Shown one piece after another: positions 48,583 to 61,339 of a stretch of 64,000 bases of DNA. The DNA comes from Sinonovacula constricta (Eukaryota > Mollusca > Bivalvia > Cardiida > Solecurtidae). The stretch lies in the NCBI GenBank assembly GCA_007844125.1, contig CM017559.1, positions 33,013,363 to 33,077,362 of the forward strand, given 5' to 3'. Position 1 is the stretch's first letter, and each line of letters opens with the position of its first letter. Under the pieces are notes generated by a model that was not told where the DNA came from, ran no database searches, and saw only the letters and a program-made list of their open reading frames with translations. The position numbers were made by a program, and so were the translations under genes.

Positions 48583-50154
48583 CCTAATAAATAATTAGCA
48601 AGTTAAGGGTAATTAGTGAACTAACAACTAATACACAACTCTATCATTTAACTCAGCTAATTAAAAACCTAATTATTTCATTAATTATCCAAACCTTCCC
48701 TATAATATGTTAAACAAAAACACAGAACACTGATATTTACTTAAATCACTCACCTGAATTTTGTTATAAGCTAATTAAATTTCCTTAAAAAAGATCCTGA
48801 AAACCACTTATTTATTATTCCACAATAAGATCAGCACATTCAGACCTGTGTACTGCAACTGTGTACAATAATATACTATGGACTGCGATGATCAATTTTT
48901 TTTACAATCCTTCGCTATGTTCTCGTATATGAATATAATACCACTGACACTTCTTGCATGGATTAACTCCACAGCACACATTTGGTAGATATACACCTCT
49001 GTCTTAGACTAGTGGTTAAAATAGTAGTAGTAGTTGTAGTATTTGTTTGTATTCTGTCACTCCCAATCCACAAACTTTCAAGCATGACAAGAATGATATG
49101 GGATTTAAATCTCATTTCATAATAACAGGACACCCTGTTTCACTGTAATATAAACAGGACTGCACATAGGAGTAGATTTGTAAATCTGGCCATAAATATG
49201 CTTGTAAATATCCCTTTTCTAAAAACTTGCTGACGGGTTAAAGCGTTGATGTCAGTGTGAGACTCCCTTCCTCGTGCATTCATGTAAGTGGTAACACTAG
49301 AACAAGGCGACACGATCTAGACTGGAACACATAAGAAATGGTGTAGGTAACATCTCACTGATGACAGTCAGAAAATATTGTCAAGTTGTCAACTCAAAAC
49401 AGCCTTCACTTCAGAAAGTCTACACTTTTGTCACTCCCGACTCCTGTCAGCACCTCTATGCTTGATCTGCTCTGATTCTACTACCACAATTCTACACCTT
49501 CAACGATAAACTTTGTTGTCAATACTCTGCTCCCACTATATCTGTTGTCAATATTCTGTTGTCAATATCGGCACTGTCACCAAATTGTCATCTAGTGCTA
49601 GAAAAATAGTCTTTCCTCTAGTCAAAACACAATGAAAACACACAGCCTACTGCACACATATATATATCTATTATTGACAGAAAACTGGCTGCTTCAACCA
49701 CCAACACCAGAAATTCTGTAGCAGCATTAGCAGCTGCTAGTGGTTCAAGCTATATTGAGGCACTACACACCAACTCTGCTATTGACTTTTTCCGTTTATG
49801 CCTCCTTCTTGAAGAGCTAGGAGAGTAGCCTCCTTCTTCACAATCGCCATTCAACCACAATAGTGACATACAAATGACATACATTGTACTCTTATGGCTA
49901 ACAATTAACAGCTAGGAACAGAAAAACCTAACAATTAATGGCTGCTATTTTTCAGGCTACATACTTACAGAAACAAAAGAAATAACAGATCAAAATTCAA
50001 GCCTTTTTGTCAATTTACATGCAAGAAATACTTTTTCAAATCACTATTAAAGGCTCCTTTTTCCAAACCTTACTAATTAATTTTCCACTAAATCGGCTGG
50101 TTTAAAATTAAGTCATTTCAGTGCAACAATCAAAATATTTCTTATATTTTTTTT
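48583..50154. other. Unannotated stretch between the 66-bp and 49-bp arrays
   Basis: No repeat family or exon seen; tgttgtcaatattctg-type sequence recurs two or three times at 49.52-49.57 kb. Confidence 0.5.
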
Positions 50155-50232
50155 TCTTTTTAAATCACCTGCGTGAAACATGGTCATTATAGCAACATCC
50201 AGCTATGATGAGTAGAGGGATACCCTTCATTT
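50155..50232 (-). mobile_element. SINE family B tail fragment
   Basis: ggtcattatagcaacatcca and gctatgatgagtagagggat match the tail end of the family B body. The 49-bp array starts right after it. Confidence 0.5.
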
Positions 50233-50520
50233 TGTTGCAACTCTTAGCCAGCTGTTCGCCTTGGTTTTCCTATTGTTTAATATCAGCAACTCTTAGCTTG
50301 CTGTTCACCTTGGTTTTCCTATTGTTTAATATCGGAAACTCTTAGCTTGCTGTTCACCTTGGTTTTCCTATTGTTTAATATCGGAAACTCTTAGCTTGCT
50401 GTTCACCTTGGTTTTCCTATTGTTTAATATCTGAAACTCTTAGCTTACTGTTAGCCTTGGTTTTCCTATTGCTTTGTACCTGTAACTCTTAGCTTGCTGT
50501 TCGCCTTGGTTTTCCTATAG
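50232..50520. repeat. Minisatellite, about 49-bp unit, left part (about 6 copies)
   Basis: Unit caactcttagcttgctgttc, accttggttttcctattgtt and taatatcgg. The array resumes at 50786 with the related unit in which tgctttgtatctg replaces tgtttaatatc. Confidence 0.9.
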
Positions 50521-50785
50521 ATAGTTTCCACATCAGTGAAAATCCCTCATCTTGGCAGCCATCTTTGATGGTAACTTCAAGGGATTTCCATATGAATTGT
50601 ATAGAAGGGTAAATTTTATTTTCTTGTAATTTCTTTATTTGTGGTCCGAAAATTAAAAGCTATACACCATTGGAAAGCTCTTGAAATTCATGTCTTTAGA
50701 ATACAGCATTTATACAATTGATAAATGAACACAGAAAAAATACACAGAAATAAATAAAACTATTGGCTCATACTTAAAACAAAAT
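50521..50785. other. 265-bp sequence interrupting the 49-bp array (candidate insertion)
   Basis: This non-repetitive stretch lies between two parts of one tandem array. It contains tcttggcagccatctttgat and no ORF. No clear terminal repeats or target duplication were found by eye, so it may be an insertion or a remnant of original sequence. Confidence 0.55.
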
Positions 50786-50935
50786 GGTTTTCCTACTGCT
50801 TTGTATCTGTAACTCTTAGCTTGCTGTTAGCCTTGGTTTTCCTATTGCTTTGTATCTGTAACTCTTAGCCAGCTGTTCGCCTTGGTTTTCCTATTGCTTT
50901 GTATCTGTAATTCTTAGCTTGCTGTTCGCATATTG
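50786..50935. repeat. Minisatellite, about 49-bp unit, right part (about 3 copies)
   Basis: ggttttcctattgctttgta followed by tctgtaactcttagcttgct; continues the array at 50232-50520. One unit with the same tgctttgtacctg variant is the last but one copy of the left block. Confidence 0.88.
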
Positions 50936-50947
50936 ATAATGCTTAAG

Positions 50948-51110
50948 TAACAGTGTAGATCCAGATCAGCTACCTTCCTGCTGGGAGCAGTCTAGTCAGG
51001 ATCTGCACTATTTGCTTCTCGGTCTCTGTTTATAAGTATATTAACACTGACATGTATCATATAATATTACAACAAAGAAAAAATGGTGAAAATTTAGCAT
51101 GGGTTTTTAA
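50948..51110 (+). repeat. Palindromic repeat, family P, copy 12 (complete reference copy)
   Basis: cagtgtagatccagatcagc and gtcaggatctgcactatttg are the two arms, with ctgctgggagcag between. The right flank (ttaacactgacatgtatc through aaatttagcatggg) is shared with the copy at 12.25 kb. Confidence 0.75.
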
Positions 51111-51820
51111 CAGAATGTCGCAAGCTAAGGTTTAATGCAACTCTTCCAAGAAAATGCTGTGCACTGTTGTTATCTAAAATAATTGCTATCATATTTATAT
51201 TTTTGTATTAATTAATTCAGTATTTATAATTAAATATGAAGTATATCTTTAATTTGCGTTTAATACTTTCAAACCTTGTTTTTATTGTGATAAAATTACT
51301 ATAAAGGCAGATTACAAATAACATAAATATTTTAATGAAATTTATCTCTGATTTTTCTAATGCTACTTTCTACGATTCTATCACTTTTTTTCACACCACT
51401 GCACTAGAAGATCTAACAGCACAACACCAGCCAGGCAATTTTCAACCACTTTGAAATTTAAGAAGTACTAAAACACACAATCAACTATTTGCCTACCCCA
51501 GTTCTATGGGAAGGCCATGTCGATTCTCTATTCACAAACATTTTGTTCCTGTGTACTTTCGTTTACAATGGGTACATTTCACGCTTGCTGAACTTACGTC
51601 AGAGTCGTTAGATTGTCAATATTGGCGATACTGGTACAACAACGATTTCATATCTCCTCTCGTCATGCATTCACACTTGTCATGCCATCCTTTAAACCCT
51701 TTACATGCTACATTTTTTCTAAGCCATTTACAAACCAAGTTATGTGCTAACAAATTAAATGACAAAGACAAGAAGACCTATTTTTAGAAACTCAGTCACA
51801 AAAAGTGCAAGTTGTGATCA

Positions 51821-51873
51821 GACAGCACTTAGCAGGGAACCAGGTGATCAGGATCTTCAGTGTTTGCAAAAGG
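51821..51873 (+). repeat. Palindromic repeat, family P, copy 13 (diverged right arm)
   Basis: agcagggaaccaggtgatca then ggatcttcagtgtttgc. Confidence 0.5.
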
Positions 51874-52027
51874 TGTATAAAATATATGATCAGCAGGCTA
51901 AGCGTAATAATGGTAACGTGTGTAATCCTCATGGCGAATATTCCTTCCAACAAACTGTTACTCCGACTGGGAAAAACGCCACCACATTATATAAGTCATA
52001 TATTACCCATACTCTGCGAGACTTGTT

Positions 52028-52520
52028 AAAGGTGGTTTCTGACAATTTGTCTTTATCTAATACCAGTAACAACATCTAACCCCAATCTGGAGAATTTGTA
52101 CATTAATGCTGTATAAACATTACTTGAGTTTAAGTAAATCTATTTACAACATCACCTGAATCGTTAGATGGATTGAATCTTGAAGTATTATCAAATTTAA
52201 TGTCATTATTTTCTAATCTAGAAATTAAAGTGATAGCGATATCAGCTAAAAATAGCTACTGACCTCAGCGCTGGTTACCCAGATAATTCAGTATCGTAAT
52301 CTCAATAGTAAGTAATCCCATGGTTAATGTAGTTAATAAATAGCTTACCGCAGCGAGGCTTGACTAGGAAATACTTTTTTATAACGGTAAGTGGAATGTT
52401 ATGCTTTACTTTTCACCTGAATGGTGGGCATCATTTCACAGGATCTCTTCAGGAAACAATGACTTATTTTGTTGCATGCGAGAGAAAGAGAAAGGTCCAA
52501 ACTGTCAGATAGCATTTTTA
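52028..52520 (+). mobile_element. TIR (MITE-like) element, family M, copy 7 (full length, diverged)
   Basis: Starts AAAGGTGGTTTCTGACAATT and ends aggtccaaactgtcagatag. It contains CTAAAAATAG at 52246-52255, a perfect MEF2 consensus, while its second core site has changed to ttaataaatagc. Confidence 0.8.
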
Positions 52521-52599
52521 ATGTGATTTTTACCTAATATCAAGTCATTCATGCAGTTTGTCATCAGAATGAGAGACATTAATAAATTGTCTCCCCTGA

Positions 52600-52745
52600 A
52601 TAATCCCTAACTGCAAGTATGTCCTATCATTTGTTTTACTCGGTTTTTATGCTTGTGATCAATAGTGGGTATGTTGACTTTTCTGCCTTTCTTCTGATAC
52701 CCAGGTTAACCATCTTAAACAAAAGCTTTCATTTTCTTTTACAAA
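52600..52745 (-). repeat. Dispersed repeat, family H, copy 2
   Basis: catttgttttactcggtttt, gggtatgttgacttttctgc and acccaggttaaccat are the reverse complement of the 36.6-36.8 kb copy. It follows the family M element by about 80 bp. Confidence 0.65.
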
Positions 52746-54424
52746 TAAATAATCTCTAGAAGTATTTTAATAAATGTTAAGCTTATATTTATGCAAAAGT
52801 AAGATATTTCACTGTTTGTAATTGCAATATCTACAAAAGAATTTTTCTGAGCTGTATAAACACAAGTATGATTTGTTAAATGTTGTATCGTTTTTTACAG
52901 ATTTGGAAATAATGAACATTATGAGTACCTTTTTGTGGGATTTGCAATGTTCATCAATATAGGCAGTGTTCAAAACTGTCTTTACTCAATCTACAGTATA
53001 AGGTTATACAGAAAATATGCTCAAACTCCACAAAGCAGTGCTCATATATTGTTCCATGTATTTTATAGAGGCAAACTGTCAGATGTCACCTTCTACCACC
53101 TGGCACTCGTTCACAGTCAAATATGAATATAAATCAACAGCCGCAGAAGAAAATCACACTGACTAGACGTTGCAAGTACTATCAAGTCAAATCAAGTCAT
53201 CACCTCCACTGGGTTGGTGGTAAATACTGATGCCCATTAACATGAGGATTGTGGACTTAAGTCTTAGTGAACGCATTCTGTTACTTATTGTTTGTACTTT
53301 ATCTTCAAACAATTTATTTTTGCATATTTGATATTTCTTTCTGGGTAAAACCCGCAATAATGACATAAGAAATACATATCTCCATGGGTTTTTTTTTATT
53401 CTTAATTCTAAAATGATTAACAAAATAAACTTACAAAATGGAGAAGGATTGTAGTACCATATTTTCTCACTTATAAGACGGGCATTTTTTCTCAAAATTT
53501 CATGTTCAAAGTGTAGGGCTCGTCTTAAAGGCGGGGTCTAGTGACCTTGCAAAAAGTTTTCATGTATGTGTTATTATCCAATATATTCATGATAAAAGCG
53601 AATGTCAGACAAAACTCTCCTATATGAAAACTCTCCTATCAATTTTAAAGAGGGACGACTCGCCCATAAAATTGAAGACTTAAAAAAATCCATTTATTTT
53701 ATGTCTATCAATTATCTTTTTCTCCATTACATTCAACTATACATAGTGAACATTATATATATGCAACAACCTTAATTTTATAAAGTATTGGAAATGCCCG
53801 ACTGCAATGGTGAACATCTTCAAACTACTACAACTACCACCACTTCTACAACCATAACTGCAGCAATAACAACCACCACAACCACAATTTTAATTCATTA
53901 TGTGACCAAACTTAACTGAATATAGTATGGGCAGCACCCAAATGCAATAGGTGAACATCAACAGGAACTTTCTCAGTGCCAGGTGAAGCTATTTTACCAA
54001 TATAATATTGGTGTGGATATTGTGTTATGTATTGTGTACTGAATCTGATGGATCATCTTGTAGGCAAGTTAAAACATTGTTGCTATAGCACAATATTGTG
54101 GTCTCCTAGCAAAGCTCCAGACCCCATGGTTATAAAACTTGAGATTGATGAAATGATAGCTTCTCTAATAATGAATTTTAGAATGATGAAATGAAAGTTT
54201 TCTCATCGATGAAGACTTCACCAATGTGTGTATCAAAGCTTTGAAACGAACAGGAAACCAGAAATACACCAGGTGTAATATTGCAATATCAATTGTAGCG
54301 GTGAAATATGTGAAGAATTTTAAACCTTGACAGCTCCAATGAGAGACGTCTCTGATAAACATCATCCACATATGATATGGATTCAAGCATCACAACACAC
54401 CAGTATGCAATTCATATAAAAGAC

Positions 54425-54640
54425 ATTGAAACAAAACATGCATATGCCTTTAAGATCTTAAATATCAATATTTTAAGAAACATTTTAAGCACACTGACAG
54501 TTATGTTAAAAATATTTAAAAGAATACATGAATAAAAATTAAGTATACACTTATTATTGTTGTTGTCAATTTGTTCTACTACCGTGATTACATTGAATGA
54601 CTTTTCTTGTTGATTTATCATTAAATTCAGCACTACTATA
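54425..54640 (-). repeat. Dispersed AT-rich repeat, family G, copy 2
   Basis: Reverse orientation of the repeat at 16.5-16.8 kb; tgcatatgcctttaagatct and aatattttaagaaacatttt are the best matching blocks. The copy ends about 120 bp left of the SINE C. Confidence 0.6.
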
Positions 54641-54762
54641 GATATTAACATTAAACGCCGCCCATAGAACTAATTCCAAAATATGTACCCATTTCATATA
54701 TCATTAATTTAAACAATATAAACCTTAGTCTTTCTGCTTTAACTGCAACTGTAACAAGATAT

Positions 54763-55091
54763 GGCCGGACCTGGTAGCGCAATCCGTAGAGAATCGACTC
54801 CAAGTACAGAAAGCCCCAGGTTCGATCACAGGCCACGACATACCAAAGTCATTAAAAATGGTTGTGGTATAGCTCCCTCGCTAATGCTCAACCAAATATA
54901 ATGGTAGTTCCACAACTGGTTGACCCGTTGTCAGGATAATGTGACTGGGTGTGAAATCATGCCTAGGTGTTCACGGCATGCTAAACACAAAGAAGGCAGC
55001 ACTTTACCTGCTTCAAGTGGACACTGTCTCCAGATAACTAAAATACTGTTGGTGGGACGATAAACCCAATAAACATAAACAAACATGAAGA
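54763..55091 (+). mobile_element. SINE family C, full length with target duplication
   Basis: The tRNA-like head (ggccggacctggtagcgcaa, B box aggttcgatcaca) is followed by a long body containing ggtagttccacaactggttg and ctgtctccagataac, and a tail gataaacccaataaacataa. TAACAAGATAT at 54752-54762 recurs at 55092-55102, a target duplication of at least 11 bp. Confidence 0.9.
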
Positions 55092-55123
55092 TAACAAGAT
55101 ATATTGTTAAAGACTACAGACAA

Positions 55124-55213
55124 TAGTGCAAATCTTAATCAGCAGGCTCCCCAGTGGAAACTGGAGGTGGCTGATCTGGATCTACACTATTTCTTTTTAG
55201 ACTGATCAATTTG
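55124..55213 (+). repeat. Palindromic repeat, family P, copy 14 (both arms)
   Basis: tagtgcaaatcttaatcagc on the left; gtggctgatctggatctaca then ctatttc on the right; spacer with a ccagtggaaactgg inverted repeat. Confidence 0.7.
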
Positions 55214-55519
55214 TTTTGCCAAGAGTTGATATGGCATCAAACCCATACATGTTTTTATTTTATTTTTTTTCTCTTTGTTTTTCTCTAGGGTGATTGGGTT
55301 TGCGAGTCAAGTTCCCTTAAGTAGTACCACCCTTATATGGTCTATCGGAAGTCACTTACAATTCCAATGTTAAAAACCGATGACTTTCTTCCTGATTTAC
55401 TTACAAATGTGCACCAGTTTTATAAGTACTGGCATTCCATTGAAGACACGATCTTATTAAGATGTGTATGGAGGAGTGTGGATGAGAAACAGATCTCTCC
55501 ATAATAACACACAATCACA

Positions 55520-55775
55520 TTAAAGGTGGTATCCTACATTTGTGTCCTTCAGTTTGTCTATGTTATGATATCTTACCCATGCTTTTGGGAATTTTGACAT
55601 AATTATAATAGTATAATTTAGTTGATGAGAAATAGATCTCTCCATATTTAGACACAATCACATTAAAGTTGGTATCCTACAGGTTGGACCAGATTTTTTT
55701 TCTCAAACAACCAAATCTAATATTGTTACTAGATCCCGTGAAATGCTGTTTACTGATGCTCAAGATTTAAGGGTT
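55520..55775. mobile_element. Composite of two TIR-element (family M) ends
   Basis: A left end in plus orientation (AAAGGTGGTATCCTACATTT at 55522) is followed at about 55662 by a right end in reverse orientation (aaagttggtatcctacaggt, then ttggaccag and on to ctgtttactgatg). The arrangement suggests one copy inserted in or recombined with another. Confidence 0.65.
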
Positions 55776-56209
55776 AGCATAAGGACTGGTTCCTCTGTGT
55801 CATAATAATATGACTGGCTGGGTTCCAGTCCCTAGTGCTCCTTATAAGTGCCCTTGCCTGTAATACTCTAATACGACGTGTTAACAGATCCAGGAGAAAG
55901 GACAAACAAATAGTTATACAATCTTATTTTTGGCCAAAATGGATCCCCATACATAAGAAACTTACATTCTTCATCCAAACATCCAAGAGAATGATTCACC
56001 CCATGCTTACCATCTAACAAGTACAGAAACAAGGGTCACTAAATACATGCATGTGGGCAACATTTATTGAAACCTTGTTGTAACATCAGTTGTATCATCA
56101 TCAGCAGCAGAAGTAGCATTGTCACTGTCATCATCTGACATTTGTTAGTATCATACTTGTACAAAATGTAGGAATGGAGACCTAACCATTGCAACATTTG
56201 TATGATCAT

Positions 56210-56417
56210 TATCGATATCATCAGCATAATCATTTACATAACCAAGACTGCCATCATCATAAAAATAATCATTGTCATCTTCATCATCATCATTATCATC
56301 AAACATGCTTCATTATCATCAAAATCATCATAACCATCATCAGCAATATCTTTAAACATGCTTCATAATCATTACAGTGTTTACCATCTTTATCATCATC
56401 ATCACCATCATCATTAT

Positions 56418-56448
<31 letters not shown>

Positions 56449-56485
56449 AACAGCAGCAGTAGCAGCAGCGGGGCAGCAATCCCAC
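56210..56485. repeat. (ATC)n tract ending in (AGC)n
   Basis: catcatcatcattatcatca units give way to agcagcagcagcaacagcag at 56435-56475. A short (ATC)n/(AAC)n stretch recurs at 56775-56835. Confidence 0.9.
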
Positions 56486-56939
56486 CCTCGCTGCCATCAA
56501 GTTATTAGCTAAGTTAGCCTTACAAATTCTGTACTCTTAAGTTAAGTTAACTGCAAATTGCCTCGGCACAGCACATCTTGTTATTGAGATATATGGTCTT
56601 GATTTATACTCTGAACAGGTACCTCTTGTAAATTGTCTCTTTGTGTCTGCTTATTCACACGTTTTACAAACTGCAAAACCATGCATCAGTATTTATGGAG
56701 CACTGCAAACGATGGCTCTGTAATTGAATTATCTATTTATATGGAAGTTTTTATGGAAAACTTTACAATTTATGTAATCATCATCATTTCCATCATCATC
56801 ATCATCAGCAGCAACAACAGCAACAATAGAACCAGCACCAATTACAGTTCCTACGAGTTTAAACTTTTGTTTAATATTATGCTTTATATTATAACCTTGG
56901 AAGATTCACATCACATTGGTGATATAACCATAACTAAAA

Positions 56940-57305
56940 CAACTTTTACCACTAACAGCCACTACTTACAACTACCACAACTATATTTGTAACTACCACT
57001 GCAACCATCCCCACTGCTACCAATACTACTTCTATTAGTACCACTGAAAAAAACAAAACCACAACAACTACATACAACAACAACAACTACTACTACCACC
57101 ATATTAACTACTTCCATTAATACTACCACCTCAACAACTATGAAGACAACATACAACCACAACAACTACTAACACAACCACTATAACTACTTACCACTAC
57201 CTCCACGCCAACTATGGCCATAACTAAATCCATAACTACAACAACCACCACAACTACAACCACCACTACAACCACTACTACAACCATCACAGCTTACTTA
57301 CCACT
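56940..57305. repeat. (ACTACC)/(AACAACC)-rich tract
   Basis: Imperfect trinucleotide mixtures of act, acc and aac over about 360 bp. A similar shorter tract is at 53812-53895 (ctacaactaccaccacttct). Open frames in it are compositional. Confidence 0.88.
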
Positions 57306-58384
57306 ACCACCACTTCTTTAATTCAACCGCTACTTAAACCACAACCAAACTTCATAAATGCTAAAAAATCAATATCTTCAACAAACATGAAAAACAAGCA
57401 AACACAACCATTGACAAACATTTTTATTTAAACCATTCATTTTAATCTTTTATTAAATCCCCTTTTTTTTGTAGAAATCCATTCAACTCAATTGATTACT
57501 GAAACCCTATCATAGCTATATTTAACAAACATGAGACACCTATTTACATATCCAAATTAAACCAACTGTTAACCAACAATTGCTAGTACAAATGTCTAAC
57601 CTGCCAACAATATTCAGGCAGTTTTAGGGGCACACTGCAATACGAGAAAGAAAGCCCGATTATATGTGAATCTAGACTCTATTATAGAGACCGCATAACG
57701 CTCTATGTACTAAAAAAGATCTGAGTGGCAGAAATATTAGTCAGGAAGAGACAGATAGAGAAACAACTGGCCCAAATATAAAGTTAAACAAACCAAAAAT
57801 ATTTCACTTCCCAAAATACTTTAATGATCCATTTCTGTATTTAGAATTTGTAAATAAAGAAACATTCTCCTATATATAAAGGGGAATGAAGTAGTGGGGT
57901 TTTAGTTCAACTGCATTGTTCAGGATATAAAGACCAGGATTTGAAAGTAGGGACTGAATGTGAATGGAATAGCATAGTAAATGGATTTATTTAATTAAAT
58001 TTTAATTAATTATTATTATTAAAACATTTAAATGAACATAATTAACAGATAACATGAAAATCTGGACCAATGTTTTAATACTAGTTTTTCATAGTATTGG
58101 GATTTAAATTATAAATTAGTTATCTGGTTTACACTGATTGTGATTTAAATAATGGCATATTTTCACAGTCAAGGCAGCATCTTCTTTCCAATTAACATTA
58201 AAAATTAAAGAAGGATTTTCTTTAGATAACCACTTGCAGTGACTAATTCTTTTTTTAATTATTTTTTTTTAATTTTTGTTTTACATTATTTTATGTTTTG
58301 TTTATGTCCATCTTTTCATATGGTTTAACTTTTCAGCTTTAATGAAAACTGAAAAAAAATACACAATAAAACTAAGTTAGTGTT

Positions 58385-58460
58385 GGTTTTTTTCAGAGAC
58401 TACAGTCTGGGTAGAACCACTGGCACACCACAGTTAGCTGAAAACCTCCTAGCATTCCAA
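58385..58460 (-). mobile_element. SINE family B fragment
   Basis: agtctgggtagaaccactgg then cacaccacagttagctgaaa is the central body segment of family B. Confidence 0.6.
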
Positions 58461-58687
58461 GCTTTCATTACAACATACATATCAACATAGTACATCTTAA
58501 AACAAATAATTAGTAAAACAATTTGTTTGACAAGTGCTTTAATTAACAAAATTTTAAACATTTCCCTCCATTTTGCAGACTAAAGCATCATCAAGCTACA
58601 TAAATAAACAACTGAAAATCTTAGTAATTTACAATTATATACAATTAAGACTTCATGCAAAGGTAACTTAAGGATTATTTACAAATG

Positions 58688-58770
58688 GTATAGATCCTGA
58701 TCTAACAGATTTCAATAGAAGCGGAACTGATCTGGATCTATATTTTTTGCCAACCAGATCAATTTGTGCT
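58688..58770 (+). repeat. Palindromic repeat, family P, copy 15 (both arms)
   Basis: gtatagatcctgatctaaca on the left and actgatctggatctatattt on the right. Confidence 0.68.
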
Positions 58771-58984
58771 TAAAAGGTTCAGACTAAACATGAGTACAGG
58801 CATAAGAACAACAATCTGATTTCTGTGATCCTGACACAGCTTGTCTACATTCTGTATTGGAAAAATATTGTTTTTTTTAATGTTTAAGCAACAGGTAAAG
58901 ATAGTATCTATGGCAATAAGGAGTGAGGTGATTCAGAACCCTCTTAAAATAGTTTCAGAAGCAAAGAAACAAGAGAATTAATGT

Positions 58985-59480
58985 TAAAACCAGTACTCAG
59001 TTAGTAGTACTTAGGTTTAGTTTCTGTAGCAATATGGAGAAAGTTGGTTAATTTAGTACTTAGTTAAAGTTTCTGGACCAATGTAAAGAAAGTTGGTTGA
59101 ATCAGTACTCAGGTATTATTTTCTGGATGATTGTGAAGGAAGTTGGTTGAATCAGTACCTAGGTATAGTTTCTGCAGCAATCTGGAGAAGGCTGGTTGAA
59201 TTAGTACTCAGGTATAGTTTCTGGAGCAATGTGATGACAGTTGGTTGAATCAGTATTCAGTATAGTTTCTGCATCAATGTGTTGAAAGTTGGGTGAATCA
59301 GTCAGTACTCAGGTATAGTTTCTGGAGTAAGGTTGAGAAAACTGGTTAAACACATACACAGGTTTGGTTTCCAGATCAGTGCTGACTTAAATGGTAGAAC
59401 CACTACTCATTTAAAGTGTCTGGAGCAATGTGGATAAGATGATATGATCAATACCTAGATATAGATTCTTGAGCAATAAG
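58985..59480. repeat. Degenerate tandem repeat, about 58-60 bp unit
   Basis: agtactcaggtatagtttct, a variable caatgtggag segment and gttggttgaatc recur seven or eight times with many changes. The younger 32-bp array continues to its right and shares caatact(t)cagtac. Confidence 0.75.
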
Positions 59481-59494
59481 GTGTTTTTTGATAG

Positions 59495-59845
59495 AACCAA
59501 TACTTCAGTACAGATTTGTCTGATAGAACCAATACTTCAGTACAGATTTGTCTGATAGAACCAATACTTCAGTACAGAATCTTTAGATAGAACCAATACT
59601 TCAGTACAGATTCTTTAGATAGAACCAATACTTCAGTACAGAATCTTTAGATAGAACCAATACTTCAGTACAGATTCTTTAGATAGAACCAATACTTCAG
59701 TACAGAATCTTTAGATAGAACCAATACTTCAGTACAGAATCTTTAGATAGAACCAATACTTCAGTACAGAATCTTTAGATAGAACCAATACTTCAGTACA
59801 GATTCTTTAGATAGAACCAATACTTCAGTACAGATTTGTCTGAAA
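59495..59845. repeat. Minisatellite, 32-bp unit, about 11 copies
   Basis: Unit gatagaaccaatacttcagt followed by acagaatcttta; edge copies end in ttgtctg instead. Confidence 0.93.
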
Positions 59846-59960
59846 GCAATGATTTTTCAGTAATGTTGATTTAGAAGGTAGAACTTGTTGTCATGATTGG
59901 TCAAACTATGATTGATCAAGTATTTTATCTCAGTTAAAAGTTGAACTTTTAACAGGGTTG

Positions 59961-60092
59961 GAGATTATAAAACTTTTGAGTTTGAGTCAAAGACAATTCT
60001 CAAGCATCTGATTGGCTACATTTCAAATTTTATTTGAATCCAGCCAATCAGATGAAAGAGTATTGACTCAAACTCAAAAGTTTTATTATCTC
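59961..60092. repeat. Foldback element of about 130 bp
   Basis: aaaacttttgagtttgagtc at the left is inverted as gactcaaactcaaaagtttt at the right. Inside, CATCTGATTGGCT (60005-60017) is perfectly inverted as AGCCAATCAGATG (60042-60054), with an inner TTCAAAT..ATTTGAA. The whole could fold into one long hairpin. It may be a MITE; the small ORF across it is not a gene. Confidence 0.85.
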
Positions 60093-60554
60093 TAAGCCAG
60101 GTTTCCACAGTATTGCACTGTATCTCTAGTCTGTGGAAGAAGACCTTTCGTTTTACCATCAGCACGATCTGGGAGACCATGATAAGATATGATGGCATAT
60201 AAAACCAGGTCATTCTTCCATAATTGTTCAGAGGTTTGACCGTAGGTCACACGTTATGTTGATAAACCTCTTGACCTTAAATCACGCCGTAGCACTTGAA
60301 GTTGTTTATGTTTATCTTACAAATAAATAACCACAAATATGCACTTAAGAGAATAATTTTAACCTTTGTGTTAAAAGATAACATTTTTAAAAATTGTTAT
60401 AAAAGTGATACATGCATGCTTTAAATATGGTATAGAGTGTAATTACATGCAATATGTTTTTACTTTCTGAAGTAAAACAATCAGCTTTTATAGCACAGTA
60501 TGCAGAGAAGAAAAGAAAGACTGTTCAATCCCAGATATCATCATGCCTTTGTCC

Positions 60555-60775
60555 ATAAAACTACTGTTGTTGGTATGATAAACAAACAAACAAACAAACA
60601 AACAACAGTAATAAAGCATCATTGTTTAAGCTCATTTGATACATGCAGTTTCGCACAATTGTCAGCCTGGTGTCAGGCTAATATGACAGTGTGGTATTAT
60701 ATCAGGTGTTCTTAGAGTGCTAGTACTGTGAAGGCAGCACCTAACCTGCTTGCAGCAATCCTATTAGATTTTATC
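60555..60775 (+). mobile_element. SINE family C fragments with an AAAC tail
   Basis: ctgttgttggtatgataaac followed by (AAAC)n at 60578-60604 is a family C tail. A second partial body (gtcagcctggtgtcaggcta, gaaggcagcacctaacctgc) follows at 60655-60775. Confidence 0.6.
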
Positions 60776-61339
60776 AAAAACAACTTTCTGTGTTGTGCCA
60801 AAAGTATGCAAAGTTGTCAGATTGTAGAAAACAAATACAACAAGAAAAAAAGACCTAAAAGGGACGGATTATGAAGTCAAAACACACCAAAAAGAAAAGC
60901 TTTAGCAAGGCTTTTCTCCATTTAGACTTGTAATATCTCAAGTTTATTTTCTTGATTTCCACTTAAAAATTTTGCAGGTTTAACCAAGCACTGTTCCTGA
61001 GAAGATTAGCAGTAACATGTTCCGTCATTTTCTTCAATGTAGGACTTAGATTAAAACTTAACGGACAATTGTACAGTTAACTCTAATAGAATAGGTTTAA
61101 AACTGCCACTGTCACTGGACAAGAGCAAGATTGTTAAAAAGACTACAAACTAAAACCAACCCCAAAAGAAATGATCATTAACAGTTTGTTAGTTGCAGTG
61201 GTTGACTCAATCAGCTACTTTTTAAAGAATAAATAAACCATACCAGAATAAACAATTCTCTGTGAGATAATTTATAAAAAATCTGATGAAAAAGCAATAA
61301 TTCTTAGCAGGTATATTGATCAACACTTAAGAAACCTTG
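60776..61339. other. Unannotated stretch
   Basis: AT-rich, no repeat or exon recognised. Confidence 0.5.
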
